The translations under genes and the position numbers were made by a program. This document shows, piece by piece, positions 1 through 5,615 of a stretch of DNA of 5,615 nt. The notes below the pieces were generated by a model that saw nothing but the letters and a program-made list of their open reading frames with translations, was not told the origin of the DNA and did no database searches. How positions within the stretch are numbered: the first letter of the stretch is position 1; each line of letters starts with the position of its first letter. The DNA is from Planctomycetota bacterium (GTDB lineage: Bacteria; Planctomycetota; Phycisphaerae; UBA1845). The stretch lies in assembly GCA_022563055.1 (NCBI GenBank), contig JADFOB010000110.1:1-5615 (forward strand). The letters are read 5' to 3'.

Positions 1-629
1 CAGGGATAAGGCGCGAGAAGTTCGCGTGCGGCAATTTGCCGGTTCGCATCGAGCCGCGTCAGGATCGAATGGGCTGCGGTCTCTTCCGCGATCGGGCTGT
101 CGAACCCGCGCCGGTGGGCGACGATGCGGCGGATACGCATGATGCCACCGTAAATGCGCGCCGCGCGATCGCGCAATTCCGGTATGGAAAGAGGATCAAC
201 CTCCGCCGTCAACCGAGCGATATCCGCCCACATGGCAGACACTTCGCGCCGGAACGCCTGCTCCACCTCTTGGTCATTGCGTGCATGGGCGTAGCGCTTG
301 GCAAGCCCCCACCGCCGCACGGCCACTTTCAGAGCAGCCTTGCCCTTGGCGTCGTGACCGCCCGCCCTACCCGTCCTTTCTGCCGCAATGATGCGGAAGT
401 CCAGCGTGAGATCCCAGCACGCCTGGTCGCTGACGAGCACTTCCCCGTTCCTGTCCACGATAGCACCGCGAATGAAGGGAAGCGGTCGGGGACGCAAACG
501 CATGGAACGCTCCGCACGCTTGCGATAATACCCGGCGTGGACGACCTGAAGTTCGATCAACCGCCCGACGATCACCAGTGCCACGAGCCCCGCAGCGACC
601 AGCAACAGTTTGAGACGCCTTTCAAACAC
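1..629 (-). CDS. mrdA: Penicillin-binding protein 2 (peptidoglycan D,D-transpeptidase), N-terminal part, cut by the left window edge
   Basis: The minus strand stays open from a GTG at 629 to base 1, giving 209 codons and two extra bases with no stop; the gene continues outside the window. Residues 6-27 form one hydrophobic membrane anchor, followed by RLIELQVVHAGYY and, at residues 54-65, RGAIVDRNGEVL. This RGxIxDRNGxxL signature is typical of the start of the periplasmic pedestal of class B PBPs. The rest (about 80-209) is a charged, Arg-rich region consistent with a divergent pedestal. The transpeptidase domain and its SxxK motif are not in the window, so activity cannot be judged. PBP2 crosslinks lateral-wall peptidoglycan in the periplasm with RodA and MreBCD. 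The GTG was chosen because the frame fits the anchor and overlaps the mreD stop by 8 bases, implying translational coupling; its Shine-Dalgarno is weak. Another class B PBP (FtsI type) is possible, but the mreD neighbour favours PBP2. Confidence 0.87.
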   Translation of the reverse strand, partial: MFERRLKLLLVAAGLVALVIVGRLIELQVVHAGYYRKRAERSMRLRPRPLPFIRGAIVDRNGEVLVSDQACWDLTLDFRIIAAERTGRAGGHDAKGKAALKVAVRRWGLAKRYAHARNDQEVEQAFRREVSAMWADIARLTAEVDPLSIPELRDRAARIYGGIMRIRRIVAHRRGFDSPIAEETAAHSILTRLDANRQIAARELLAPYP

Positions 630-1164
630 TGCGCTTTACCAGTGAATTCATCCCGGTATGGGTGTATCGCGGTCGGGGAATCCCAAACCACCGCCCGCCC
701 ATGAGCAGGAATCGATGAACAAAAGGAGCCCATACCGCCGTGTAGAGGGAACTCAACGCGACGTGCTGAACGAAATCCACGAACAGCGAGCCGGCAGGAT
801 CGTACAGCACGTGCCGATACGTCCACCAGCCGAAATGAACGATGAAGCAAATCACGGCGGTGACGATGAACTGTGTGCCCGCCCGGTAACAGAACACATA
901 GTCACGAATCGTCGAAACGAGTAGGGCAGCCGCGAGGTAGCTCAAAGAGAGCAGACCCATCCGCTCGATGGTCATCAGGTCCGCGGCGAATCCGATCATC
1001 CAGGCGCCAAGAGCGGCGTCGGAGGCGCGCGCGTACAGCGAAAAGAAAACCACGACGACCAACAGCCAATCCGGGCGGACTCCGAAGATTTCGACAAACG
1101 GCGCGATCGCCGACTGGAGTACCAGCGCCAGACCAGCCAGCAGGAGAAATGTCAACCAGCGCAT
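622..1164 (-). CDS. mreD: Rod shape-determining protein MreD
   Basis: This 180-residue, very hydrophobic protein matches MreD in size (usually about 160-180 residues) and in pattern. Membrane segments lie roughly at residues 4-24, 32-45, 50-65, 70-88, 97-115 and 130-155. Recognisable conserved stretches are GVRPDWLLVVVVFFSLY (28-44) and the glycine/aspartate helix GFAADLMTIERMGLLSLSY (58-76). MreD is an inner-membrane part of the elongation complex that works with MreC, MreB, RodA and PBP2 to direct lateral-wall synthesis. The start is ATG at 1164; there is no strong Shine-Dalgarno, only a purine-rich GGGG and AGAG upstream. The stop overlaps the GTG of the PBP2 gene, which supports the assignment through the classic mreD-mrdA order. 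Upstream there is no mreC; a 169-base gap with a repeat pair separates it from a HEAT-repeat gene. Sequence conservation in this family is low, so the call leans on topology and neighbour. Confidence 0.85.
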   Translation of the reverse strand: MRWLTFLLLAGLALVLQSAIAPFVEIFGVRPDWLLVVVVFFSLYARASDAALGAWMIGFAADLMTIERMGLLSLSYLAAALLVSTIRDYVFCYRAGTQFIVTAVICFIVHFGWWTYRHVLYDPAGSLFVDFVQHVALSSLYTAVWAPFVHRFLLMGGRWFGIPRPRYTHTGMNSLVKRSV

Positions 1165-1208
1165 CGCGCTCTAGCCCCGTGTCTCGTATCCACTGCTGGG
1201 TTCTCTTG

Positions 1209-1289
1209 GTGTGCCACTGCTCTTGAGCAGTGCCGACCTGCACTGACCCGGTCGCACGAAGAGCACTGCTCAAGAGCAGTGGGACACAC
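1209..1289. repeat. REPIN-like pair of inverted palindromes upstream of mreD
   Basis: Two 18-base near-perfect palindromes face each other. The left is CACTGCTC-TT-GAGCAGTG (1215-1232) and the right is CACTGCTC-AA-GAGCAGTG (1264-1281). Their flanks are also inverted: GTGTGC before the left copy and GGACACAC after the right copy, differing by a two-base insertion. Between them is a smaller inverted repeat, CGACC (1234-1238) with GGTCG (1250-1254). A half copy, CCACTGCTGGG, lies at 1190-1200 in the same orientation as the left flank. The layout (two palindromic units in opposite orientation, intergenic, about 80 bases) matches REP doublets or REPINs, which are moved by REP-associated tyrosine transposases in other genomes. 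No T-tract follows either hairpin, so it is not a standard intrinsic terminator, although it would fold strongly in the transcript leading to mreD. Confidence 0.75.
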
Positions 1290-1301
1290 GCTACTCCCCG
1301 G

Positions 1302-1336
1302 ATTATCCATCTCGACACCGGTGATATATAACATCA
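1302..1336 (-). promoter_or_regulatory. Possible promoter region for mreD-PBP2 (weak)
   Basis: A short AT-rich spot stands out in GC-rich DNA just after the stop of the HEAT-repeat gene. On the minus strand it reads TTGATGTTATATATCACC, and further downstream GGATAATCC contains GATAAT (1302-1307), one base from a sigma-70 -10 hexamer. No good -35 box lies at 16-18 bases; the closest (TTATAT) matches poorly. Position, roughly 140 bases before mreD, is the main support. The repeat pair would lie in the untranslated leader if a start site were here. Confidence 0.2.
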
Positions 1337-2404
1337 ACGCCGACGTCTTGTCTGTCTCGTTGCGGACGGTAGAACCGATTCCCGATTCGCCTTGAGAATC
1401 TCGAGGATCGCCCGTGCGGCTGCGAGCTGGATTCGCGGATCGCGCCCTCGCTCCGTGTTCCACGGCTTGGGCAATAACCTCTCCAGCTCAGCCAATGCGT
1501 CCGTCCGACCGATCGCCCCCAGAGCGCCGATCGCAAGGAGCCTCACGCGCAGAATCTGATCTTCCGGCGGATCGTTGGGATCCCAAATGCGAGGTCTGCG
1601 GGGCCTCAACGCCCGCAAGGCTACGTCGAACCCCTCGTCCGAACCGAGCAACCCCAAACCATGGGCGGCGGCGAGGCGTGTCTCGAGATGCGTGGCCGTG
1701 CCAAGCTTGTAGAGGAACGTGTCTCGATAGAGTGAATCACCGGTGGCGGCCAGTGCGTTGATCGCAAAGACCTCTTCCGATCCGACCCCGGTGTTGGCCA
1801 TGAAAGTAAGCTCTTGCCGGGCCTCGGGATTGCCGAGCCGGGCGAGCGCCTCGAGCGCATGGTGTCGAACGCCGGGGTCGGGATCCCTCATCGCTCTAGC
1901 CAGGATCTTGATGGCACCTGGTTCGCCCAGCCTCCCGAGCATCATCGCGGCGTTTCGCCGAACGGTGACATCTTCATGGTCCAACAAATAGGGAGGAAGC
2001 CTGTTCGTCCGCCGGGTATCGCCCAGACGGTGAAGCGCCACGAGGGCAGCTACGCGAACGCTACCGTCCTCATCGTCGGCAAGATCGTGCACCACCCCGG
2101 CCGCCGATTTATCCGCGAGCTGTGCCACGGCCGCGCATGCAGCGAAACGCACGGCGGGTTCCTGATCCAGAAGCGCCAGACGAATCCAGGGAAGCGTCTC
2201 GTCACACCCGCTTGATTCAAAAGCTTCCACGGCTGCCACGCGAACGACGGGGTTGTGATCGTACCGACTCGCCGCCTTCAAGCAGTCCAGCGCGCGCGAC
2301 CTGAGCGGTACGCCACCGGCCTCGCCGGTACGCCGCCAACTCGTCGCACAGCCGCCCGACAGGAGCACTACCAGCATGGCGACATACCCGCCGGTTCGTT
2401 TCAT
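1334..2404 (-). CDS. HEAT-repeat protein, putative lipoprotein
   Basis: The 356-residue product starts MKRTGGYVAMLVVLLSGGCA: two basic residues, a hydrophobic core and a cysteine at 19, which looks like a lipoprotein signal peptide. The box is imperfect (Ser rather than Leu at -3). After it come at least seven or eight HEAT or PBS-lyase-type repeats about 31 residues apart, each with a D/E-P-x-VR-x-A-A-x-x-A-L-x-x-L-G core: near 51-66, 81-97, 113-128, 144-160, 175-191, 207-222, 240-254, 285-299 and 323-336. An acidic/proline-rich insert (WDPNDPPEDQ, 274-283) interrupts the last repeats, and the tail is basic (TRRRR). Such solenoids bind proteins; no catalytic motif is visible and the partner is unknown. 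The reading frame is open 119 codons further upstream inside lnt, but the ATG at 2404 is preferred: it has a GGAG eight bases upstream, a signal peptide directly after it, and shares one base with the lnt stop. If exported, it would act in the periplasm or at a membrane. Confidence 0.85.
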   Translation of the reverse strand: MKRTGGYVAMLVVLLSGGCATSWRRTGEAGGVPLRSRALDCLKAASRYDHNPVVRVAAVEAFESSGCDETLPWIRLALLDQEPAVRFAACAAVAQLADKSAAGVVHDLADDEDGSVRVAALVALHRLGDTRRTNRLPPYLLDHEDVTVRRNAAMMLGRLGEPGAIKILARAMRDPDPGVRHHALEALARLGNPEARQELTFMANTGVGSEEVFAINALAATGDSLYRDTFLYKLGTATHLETRLAAAHGLGLLGSDEGFDVALRALRPRRPRIWDPNDPPEDQILRVRLLAIGALGAIGRTDALAELERLLPKPWNTERGRDPRIQLAAARAILEILKANRESVLPSATRQTRRRR

Positions 2405-4206
2405 CAGGAGGACTCCGCTTCCAGGCTCGCCGCGCCTTGTGTGCGCCGCTTTGCACGAACCATCCAGTAGTCGCCAAAAAAGATCAACCACAAGGCTGCG
2501 CACGACCAACCGAACCAGTCGCCGTAGCGCGAATAGAGCGTATACCTCGAGTCTACCGAAACGTTGGCCACAGCGTAACCGATCCTCCCAGGCCAGGCGT
2601 TGGTCGGGTCGGACGTGACCACATCGTGAATCCGCCCGCTCGGATCGATGAACGCGCTGACGCCCGTGTTGACCGCTCGGGCTATTCCGACGCGGTTTTC
2701 GACGGCGCGAAAGGCGCAGATCGCCAGATGCTGTGGTTGTTGGGAACCTCGACCGAACCAACCGTCGTTACTGATATTCAAGAGTATGTCGGCTCGTTTG
2801 GTGGTGGAACCGCCCCAGACAAACTCGCGGCTGACGTAGGGCATGACGTCCTCGTAGCAGATCGGAATCCCGAATCGGTAGACCTTCCCCGGCTGCGAGG
2901 CGGGCTTGATCGAGAATACGCGGAACTCGTCCCCGCGAAACAGCGAGTATTCATACTCCCCGCCTTCGCTGAACGGCATGAGCCGGTTGAGCCACAGGTA
3001 CACCGACCGCAGTCGTCCGAATCTAAAGGGCACGATCTCGCCGAAATAGACCAGATGGACCTTGTCATAGCGGCCCGGTTCGCGCCCGTCCGGGTAGAAG
3101 AGCGTAGCCGAATTGTAGTCGCGACGCTGCGCCATGAGACTATAGGGGTCGAGTTCCCGCGAGGCGCTGCCCGTGACCACATACCCGTTGAGCTGCGTGG
3201 CGAGTCGCCCAAGGGCTTGGAAGCTCTCGCGCGAGAGCGCATACATCCCCCTGGCCTCCTTGTTGAGCAGCAGACGCCAGGGAGATTCCGGCAGCAGATA
3301 CAGATCCGGCTTCTGGGCGGACGCTTCCCGCATCATCGAAAGATAGACCTGCATTCGTTCTCGGTCGCTAAATCTGTCGTGGCCGACGGCCTGGTCGGCA
3401 TCGAGAAGATTCAAGAAATCCCCCTGTAATACGGCGATTCGCGGGCCGGTCGACGTGGTGTTTCGATGCAGTTGATATTGCCCGTAGACACCTGTGAGCA
3501 GCACGAGTCCGCCTGCGCAGGCGATGCTGTACAAGATCGGGACGCGTCCCAGGGGGGACTCCGTCCCACTGCGCGAATCGCGCCATCGGAGGATGATGTC
3601 TCCGATGGCGCCGTTCACACAGGCCACCACAAAGCTCACGCCGTACGCCCCGACGAGGTCGCTCACCTGAATCAACGTCAAGACGCGGTAGAGGCTGTGC
3701 GACAGGAAGAACCACGGGAACCCGGACATGACCACGGCGCGGAGCATCTCGCCTCCGACCCAGATCAGCGGAAATAGCACCGCCAGAGGCCAACCTCGGC
3801 GCCTAACGAGGTGGCGAACCGGGCAGGCTATCAGCGGGAAGTAACAGGCCAGGTAGACCGACAGCGCGATGTATCCCAGGATCGTGACCGGGCACAACCA
3901 GCGCACGTTGATCAGAAAAAACGCCAACCCAAACGCATAACTGTAGAGGTAAACACGAGCGGAATTGGTGGACGCCACCACCGTGAGGAGCCATGGCACG
4001 AGGCACACGAACGCCAGTGGCCAAAGCCCGATCGGGGCGAAGATCAAGCTCTTAAGGAGCAAACTTAGCAGAACCAGCAGGAGCATCGAGCGATGGCTTG
4101 TGATGGCGGCGCCGGGGGCGGTGGGGAATCCACCGGCTGGCGACGGGTCGGGCATTTTCGCGCGTGGTCGATGCGCGCTGGAAGTAGAATCGGAATTGCG
4201 CGTCAC
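2404..4206 (-). CDS. lnt: Apolipoprotein N-acyltransferase Lnt
   Basis: The 600-residue product is an integral membrane nitrilase-superfamily enzyme that adds the third acyl chain to the N-terminal cysteine of lipoproteins, using phospholipid as donor, at the periplasmic face of the inner membrane. An N-terminal bundle of about seven membrane helices (residues 41-242) includes the family stretch GFPWFFLSHSLY (162-173). The nitrilase domain (about 256-550) carries the triad: Glu307 in LLPESPW, Lys382 in YDKVHLVYFGEIVPF and Cys450 in GIPICYED. Glu390, Tyr451 and Glu452 match further conserved active-site positions, and LLNISNDGWFG (475-485) is the characteristic late motif. A final membrane helix lies near 564-582. 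The GTG at 4206 is the first possible start because an in-frame TAA lies two codons upstream; AGGGA sits 11 bases before it. Internal ATGs at 4155 and 4086 are alternatives, since the first 40 residues are polar and not needed for the family fold. It is longer than E. coli Lnt (about 512 residues). The stop overlaps the next gene's ATG. Confidence 0.96.
   Translation of the reverse strand: MTRNSDSTSSAHRPRAKMPDPSPAGGFPTAPGAAITSHRSMLLLVLLSLLLKSLIFAPIGLWPLAFVCLVPWLLTVVASTNSARVYLYSYAFGLAFFLINVRWLCPVTILGYIALSVYLACYFPLIACPVRHLVRRRGWPLAVLFPLIWVGGEMLRAVVMSGFPWFFLSHSLYRVLTLIQVSDLVGAYGVSFVVACVNGAIGDIILRWRDSRSGTESPLGRVPILYSIACAGGLVLLTGVYGQYQLHRNTTSTGPRIAVLQGDFLNLLDADQAVGHDRFSDRERMQVYLSMMREASAQKPDLYLLPESPWRLLLNKEARGMYALSRESFQALGRLATQLNGYVVTGSASRELDPYSLMAQRRDYNSATLFYPDGREPGRYDKVHLVYFGEIVPFRFGRLRSVYLWLNRLMPFSEGGEYEYSLFRGDEFRVFSIKPASQPGKVYRFGIPICYEDVMPYVSREFVWGGSTTKRADILLNISNDGWFGRGSQQPQHLAICAFRAVENRVGIARAVNTGVSAFIDPSGRIHDVVTSDPTNAWPGRIGYAVANVSVDSRYTLYSRYGDWFGWSCAALWLIFFGDYWMVRAKRRTQGAASLEAESS
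2413..2416 (-). promoter_or_regulatory. Ribosome binding site of the HEAT-repeat gene
   Basis: GGAG on the minus strand lies eight bases before the ATG at 2404, inside the last codons of lnt. It fixes this ATG as the start in preference to the upstream open frame, and with the TGATG stop-start overlap it suggests translational coupling to lnt. Confidence 0.65.
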
Positions 4207-4295
4207 GCGTTACACCATCCCTGGCTGAATCCACGCGTACCACATCATCGTTGGCAGAGCACCAAACGACCGTGCGCGTTTGCGCGCCGTTCTTT

Positions 4296-4353
4296 CCGAG
4301 CCGCGAGCGCAAGCGACCGGTACAAAGACCCCGCGCTTGCGCTTGGGGCTCGG
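4296..4353. repeat. Large imperfect inverted repeat (hairpin) between moeA and lnt
   Basis: The 20-base arm at 4296-4315 (CCGAGCC...AGCGCAAGCG) is the inverse of 4334-4353, with two mismatched positions and an 18-base loop. It begins 30 bases after the moeA stop. No T-tract follows on either strand, so a standard intrinsic terminator is not supported. The AGCGCAAGCG core resembles short dispersed intergenic repeats I associate with planctomycete genomes, which would make it a REP-like unit; that part is recall. Its sequence differs from the repeat pair at 1209-1289. The rest of the gap (4207-4295 and 4354-4382) shows only a short GCGCGTTTGCGCGC palindrome (4275-4288) and no convincing promoter. 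Confidence 0.6.
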
Positions 4354-4382
4354 ATCAGTGGCGTTGCACCGCGCACTGTGAT

Positions 4383-5594
4383 CTAGACCCCCTCAAGCAG
4401 GATCGTCGACACGGTGTCGCCGTCCACCGCGCCGGCGGTGCGCGGCGGCTGCATGATCAGCGCGTTGGCTGTCGCCGCGCCGAACAGGTCACCTGATCCG
4501 TGCCAGGATAACGGCTTAACCGACCACCGACCATCCTCCTGGACACAAGCCCGCGCGGGTCGATAGGTGCGTCGCTCGGTGGTCGGCTTGAGCGATCCTC
4601 GCAGCACAGCCCGAACGAGGTCCGGCACCATCCCCGCACGGCCCATCAACGCCGCCAGCGCCGGGCGCACCAACAGCTCGAACACCACGAACGCACTGAG
4701 CGGGTTGCCGGGGAGGGCAAAGACAAGCGTCGGGCGGTCCGTCGTCCCGAAAATCACAGGCCGACCGGGCTTGATCGCCATCTTTTCCACGTGCAACGTG
4801 ACCCCGCACTCTTTGAGCGCGCCGGGCACGAAGTCAAACGCGCCCATCGAGATCCCACCCGTGACACAAAGAACGTCCTCCTTGAGGCCTTCCGATATCT
4901 TTTGCTTGAGCGAATCGAGATTATCGCGGGCGATGCCCAGGGGTACGGGTTGGGCCTGTGCGGTCCGCACGAGCGCGGTCAGGACAGGCTCGTTCGTGTT
5001 ACGAATCCGTGCACCGGTGAGTTTCGCGCCGACGTCGATCAGCTCATCGCCGGTCACCAGGACGCCCACGCGCGGACGCCGATGCACGGTAACGCGCGTC
5101 ACGCCGGCTGTCGCAGCTACGCCGATCTCCAGCGGCGTCATCCATGTCCCGGCTTCCAGCACGGTTTGATCGGCGGACACGTAGGTTGCTCGTGGTGTAA
5201 TGAACTTCCCCGGCTTGACCGCCGTTTTGATCACCACGCGTGTGCTTTCGTCGATCAGTTCGGTAGCCTCGACGCGAACGACGGCGTCGGCTCCGGGCGG
5301 AATCGGTGCGCCCGTGTTGATCTGGACCGCCTCCCCAGGTTCCAGTGCGCTGACCGGCGTCGAGCCGGCGGGGATCTGTCCCACCAGTCGCAGGGTTACA
5401 GGAGCCTGGGCCACATCGGCCGCGCGAACGGCGTAGCCATCCATGACGGAACGATCAAACGGCGGGTAATCCACATCACAGCAGATGGGACGTGCCAGCG
5501 TGCGATGGAGCGCGTCGTCCAGCGAAACCTCGACGGCGGGAAGAGGCTTGGCATGGGCAAGAACGACTTTCTGGGCTTCTGGGGTGTCGAGCAT
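4383..5594 (-). CDS. moeA: Molybdopterin molybdenumtransferase MoeA
   Basis: The 403-residue product has the length and motif order of MoeA, the cytoplasmic enzyme that inserts molybdate into adenylylated molybdopterin to make molybdenum cofactor. Visible motifs are PPFDRSVMDGYAV (44-56), QINTGAPIPPGADAVV (91-106), the MoCF-fold VLVTGDELID (178-187) with IRNTNEP (197-203), TGGISMGAFDFV (245-256) with Asp254 at the expected active-site place, KMAIKPGRPVIFG (271-283) and LPGNPLSAFVVFELLVRP (294-311). The C-terminal domain IV ends with SGDLFGAATANALIMQPP. The ATG at 5594 gives the usual family N terminus (MLDTPEAQKVVLAHA); the frame remains open to the window edge, so a slightly earlier start cannot be excluded. 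In another frame a TGA at 5596-5598 could be the stop of an upstream gene, which would suggest an operon. Downstream lies a 176-base gap with a large hairpin before lnt. No molybdoenzyme or other cofactor gene is visible nearby. Confidence 0.96.
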   Translation of the reverse strand: MLDTPEAQKVVLAHAKPLPAVEVSLDDALHRTLARPICCDVDYPPFDRSVMDGYAVRAADVAQAPVTLRLVGQIPAGSTPVSALEPGEAVQINTGAPIPPGADAVVRVEATELIDESTRVVIKTAVKPGKFITPRATYVSADQTVLEAGTWMTPLEIGVAATAGVTRVTVHRRPRVGVLVTGDELIDVGAKLTGARIRNTNEPVLTALVRTAQAQPVPLGIARDNLDSLKQKISEGLKEDVLCVTGGISMGAFDFVPGALKECGVTLHVEKMAIKPGRPVIFGTTDRPTLVFALPGNPLSAFVVFELLVRPALAALMGRAGMVPDLVRAVLRGSLKPTTERRTYRPARACVQEDGRWSVKPLSWHGSGDLFGAATANALIMQPPRTAGAVDGDTVSTILLEGV

Positions 5595-5615
5595 ATCAGG
5601 TCGCGTATCCAGGAC

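Noticed and set aside
36..704. 222-codon open frame on the plus strand at the left edge
   Set aside because: It is antisense to the PBP2 and mreD genes and shows no recognisable motifs. The minus-strand frame has the membrane anchor and the RGxIxDRNG signature.
1209..1289. Intrinsic terminator or short CRISPR-like array
   Set aside because: No T-tract follows the hairpins on either strand, and there are only two units in opposite orientation with one spacer, which is not the direct-repeat layout of a CRISPR array.
2405..2761. N-terminal extension of the HEAT-repeat frame into lnt (119 more codons)
   Set aside because: The extension is Arg-rich shadow sequence overlapping the conserved end of lnt. 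The ATG at 2404 has a good ribosome binding site and is followed at once by a signal peptide.
2437..3429. 330-codon open frame on the plus strand
   Set aside because: It lies entirely antisense to lnt, whose active-site residues are intact. The translation is rich in Arg, Pro and Asp without domain motifs, as expected for a shadow frame in GC-rich DNA.
4275..4288. Short GC palindrome GCGCGTTTGCGCGC in the moeA-lnt gap
   Set aside because: It is short and low in complexity; such alternating GC stretches arise often by chance in this base composition, so it is not listed as an operator.
4052..4312. 86-codon minus-strand frame spanning the moeA-lnt gap
   Set aside because: It overlaps the start of lnt in another frame, runs through the hairpin arm, and its translation resembles no known small protein; the composition is that of a shadow frame.

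Overview
The window is a gene-dense, GC-rich bacterial chromosomal segment in which every gene I can support lies on the minus strand. In transcription order (right to left) they are moeA (molybdopterin molybdenumtransferase), lnt (apolipoprotein N-acyltransferase), a HEAT-repeat putative lipoprotein, mreD, and the first 209 codons of a penicillin-binding protein 2 (mrdA-like) that runs off the left edge. The presence of Lnt, MreD and PBP2 indicates a diderm bacterium with an elongation-type peptidoglycan machinery. The high GC content and two families of short palindromic repeats (a CACTGCTC/GAGCAGTG pair and an AGCGCAAGCG hairpin), which resemble dispersed repeats I associate with Planctomycetota genomes, suggest a planctomycete or relative. 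This is an inference from recall, not a database match.

Layout by region. 4383-5594: moeA, with an ATG start 21 bases inside the right edge. 4207-4382: a 176-base gap holding a large imperfect hairpin without a T-tract. 2404-4206: lnt. 1334-2404: the HEAT-repeat gene, whose ATG shares one base with the lnt stop. 1165-1333: a 169-base gap holding an inverted pair of palindromes (REPIN-like) and a short AT-rich spot. 622-1164: mreD. 1-629: PBP2, whose GTG start overlaps the end of mreD by 8 bases.

Functionally there are two tight pairs. lnt and the HEAT-repeat gene look translationally coupled, and the HEAT protein has a lipoprotein-like N terminus, so it could be a substrate of the enzyme encoded just upstream. 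mreD and PBP2 are also coupled and belong to the lateral cell-wall elongation complex. The usual upstream partner mreC is not beside mreD; the HEAT-repeat gene and the repeat pair occupy that position. moeA (molybdenum cofactor synthesis) has no obvious functional link to the rest. I see no phage, CRISPR, tRNA, rRNA or transposase gene. The window looks like mostly ordinary housekeeping DNA; the repeats and the unusual gene neighbourhood are the parts worth a second look.
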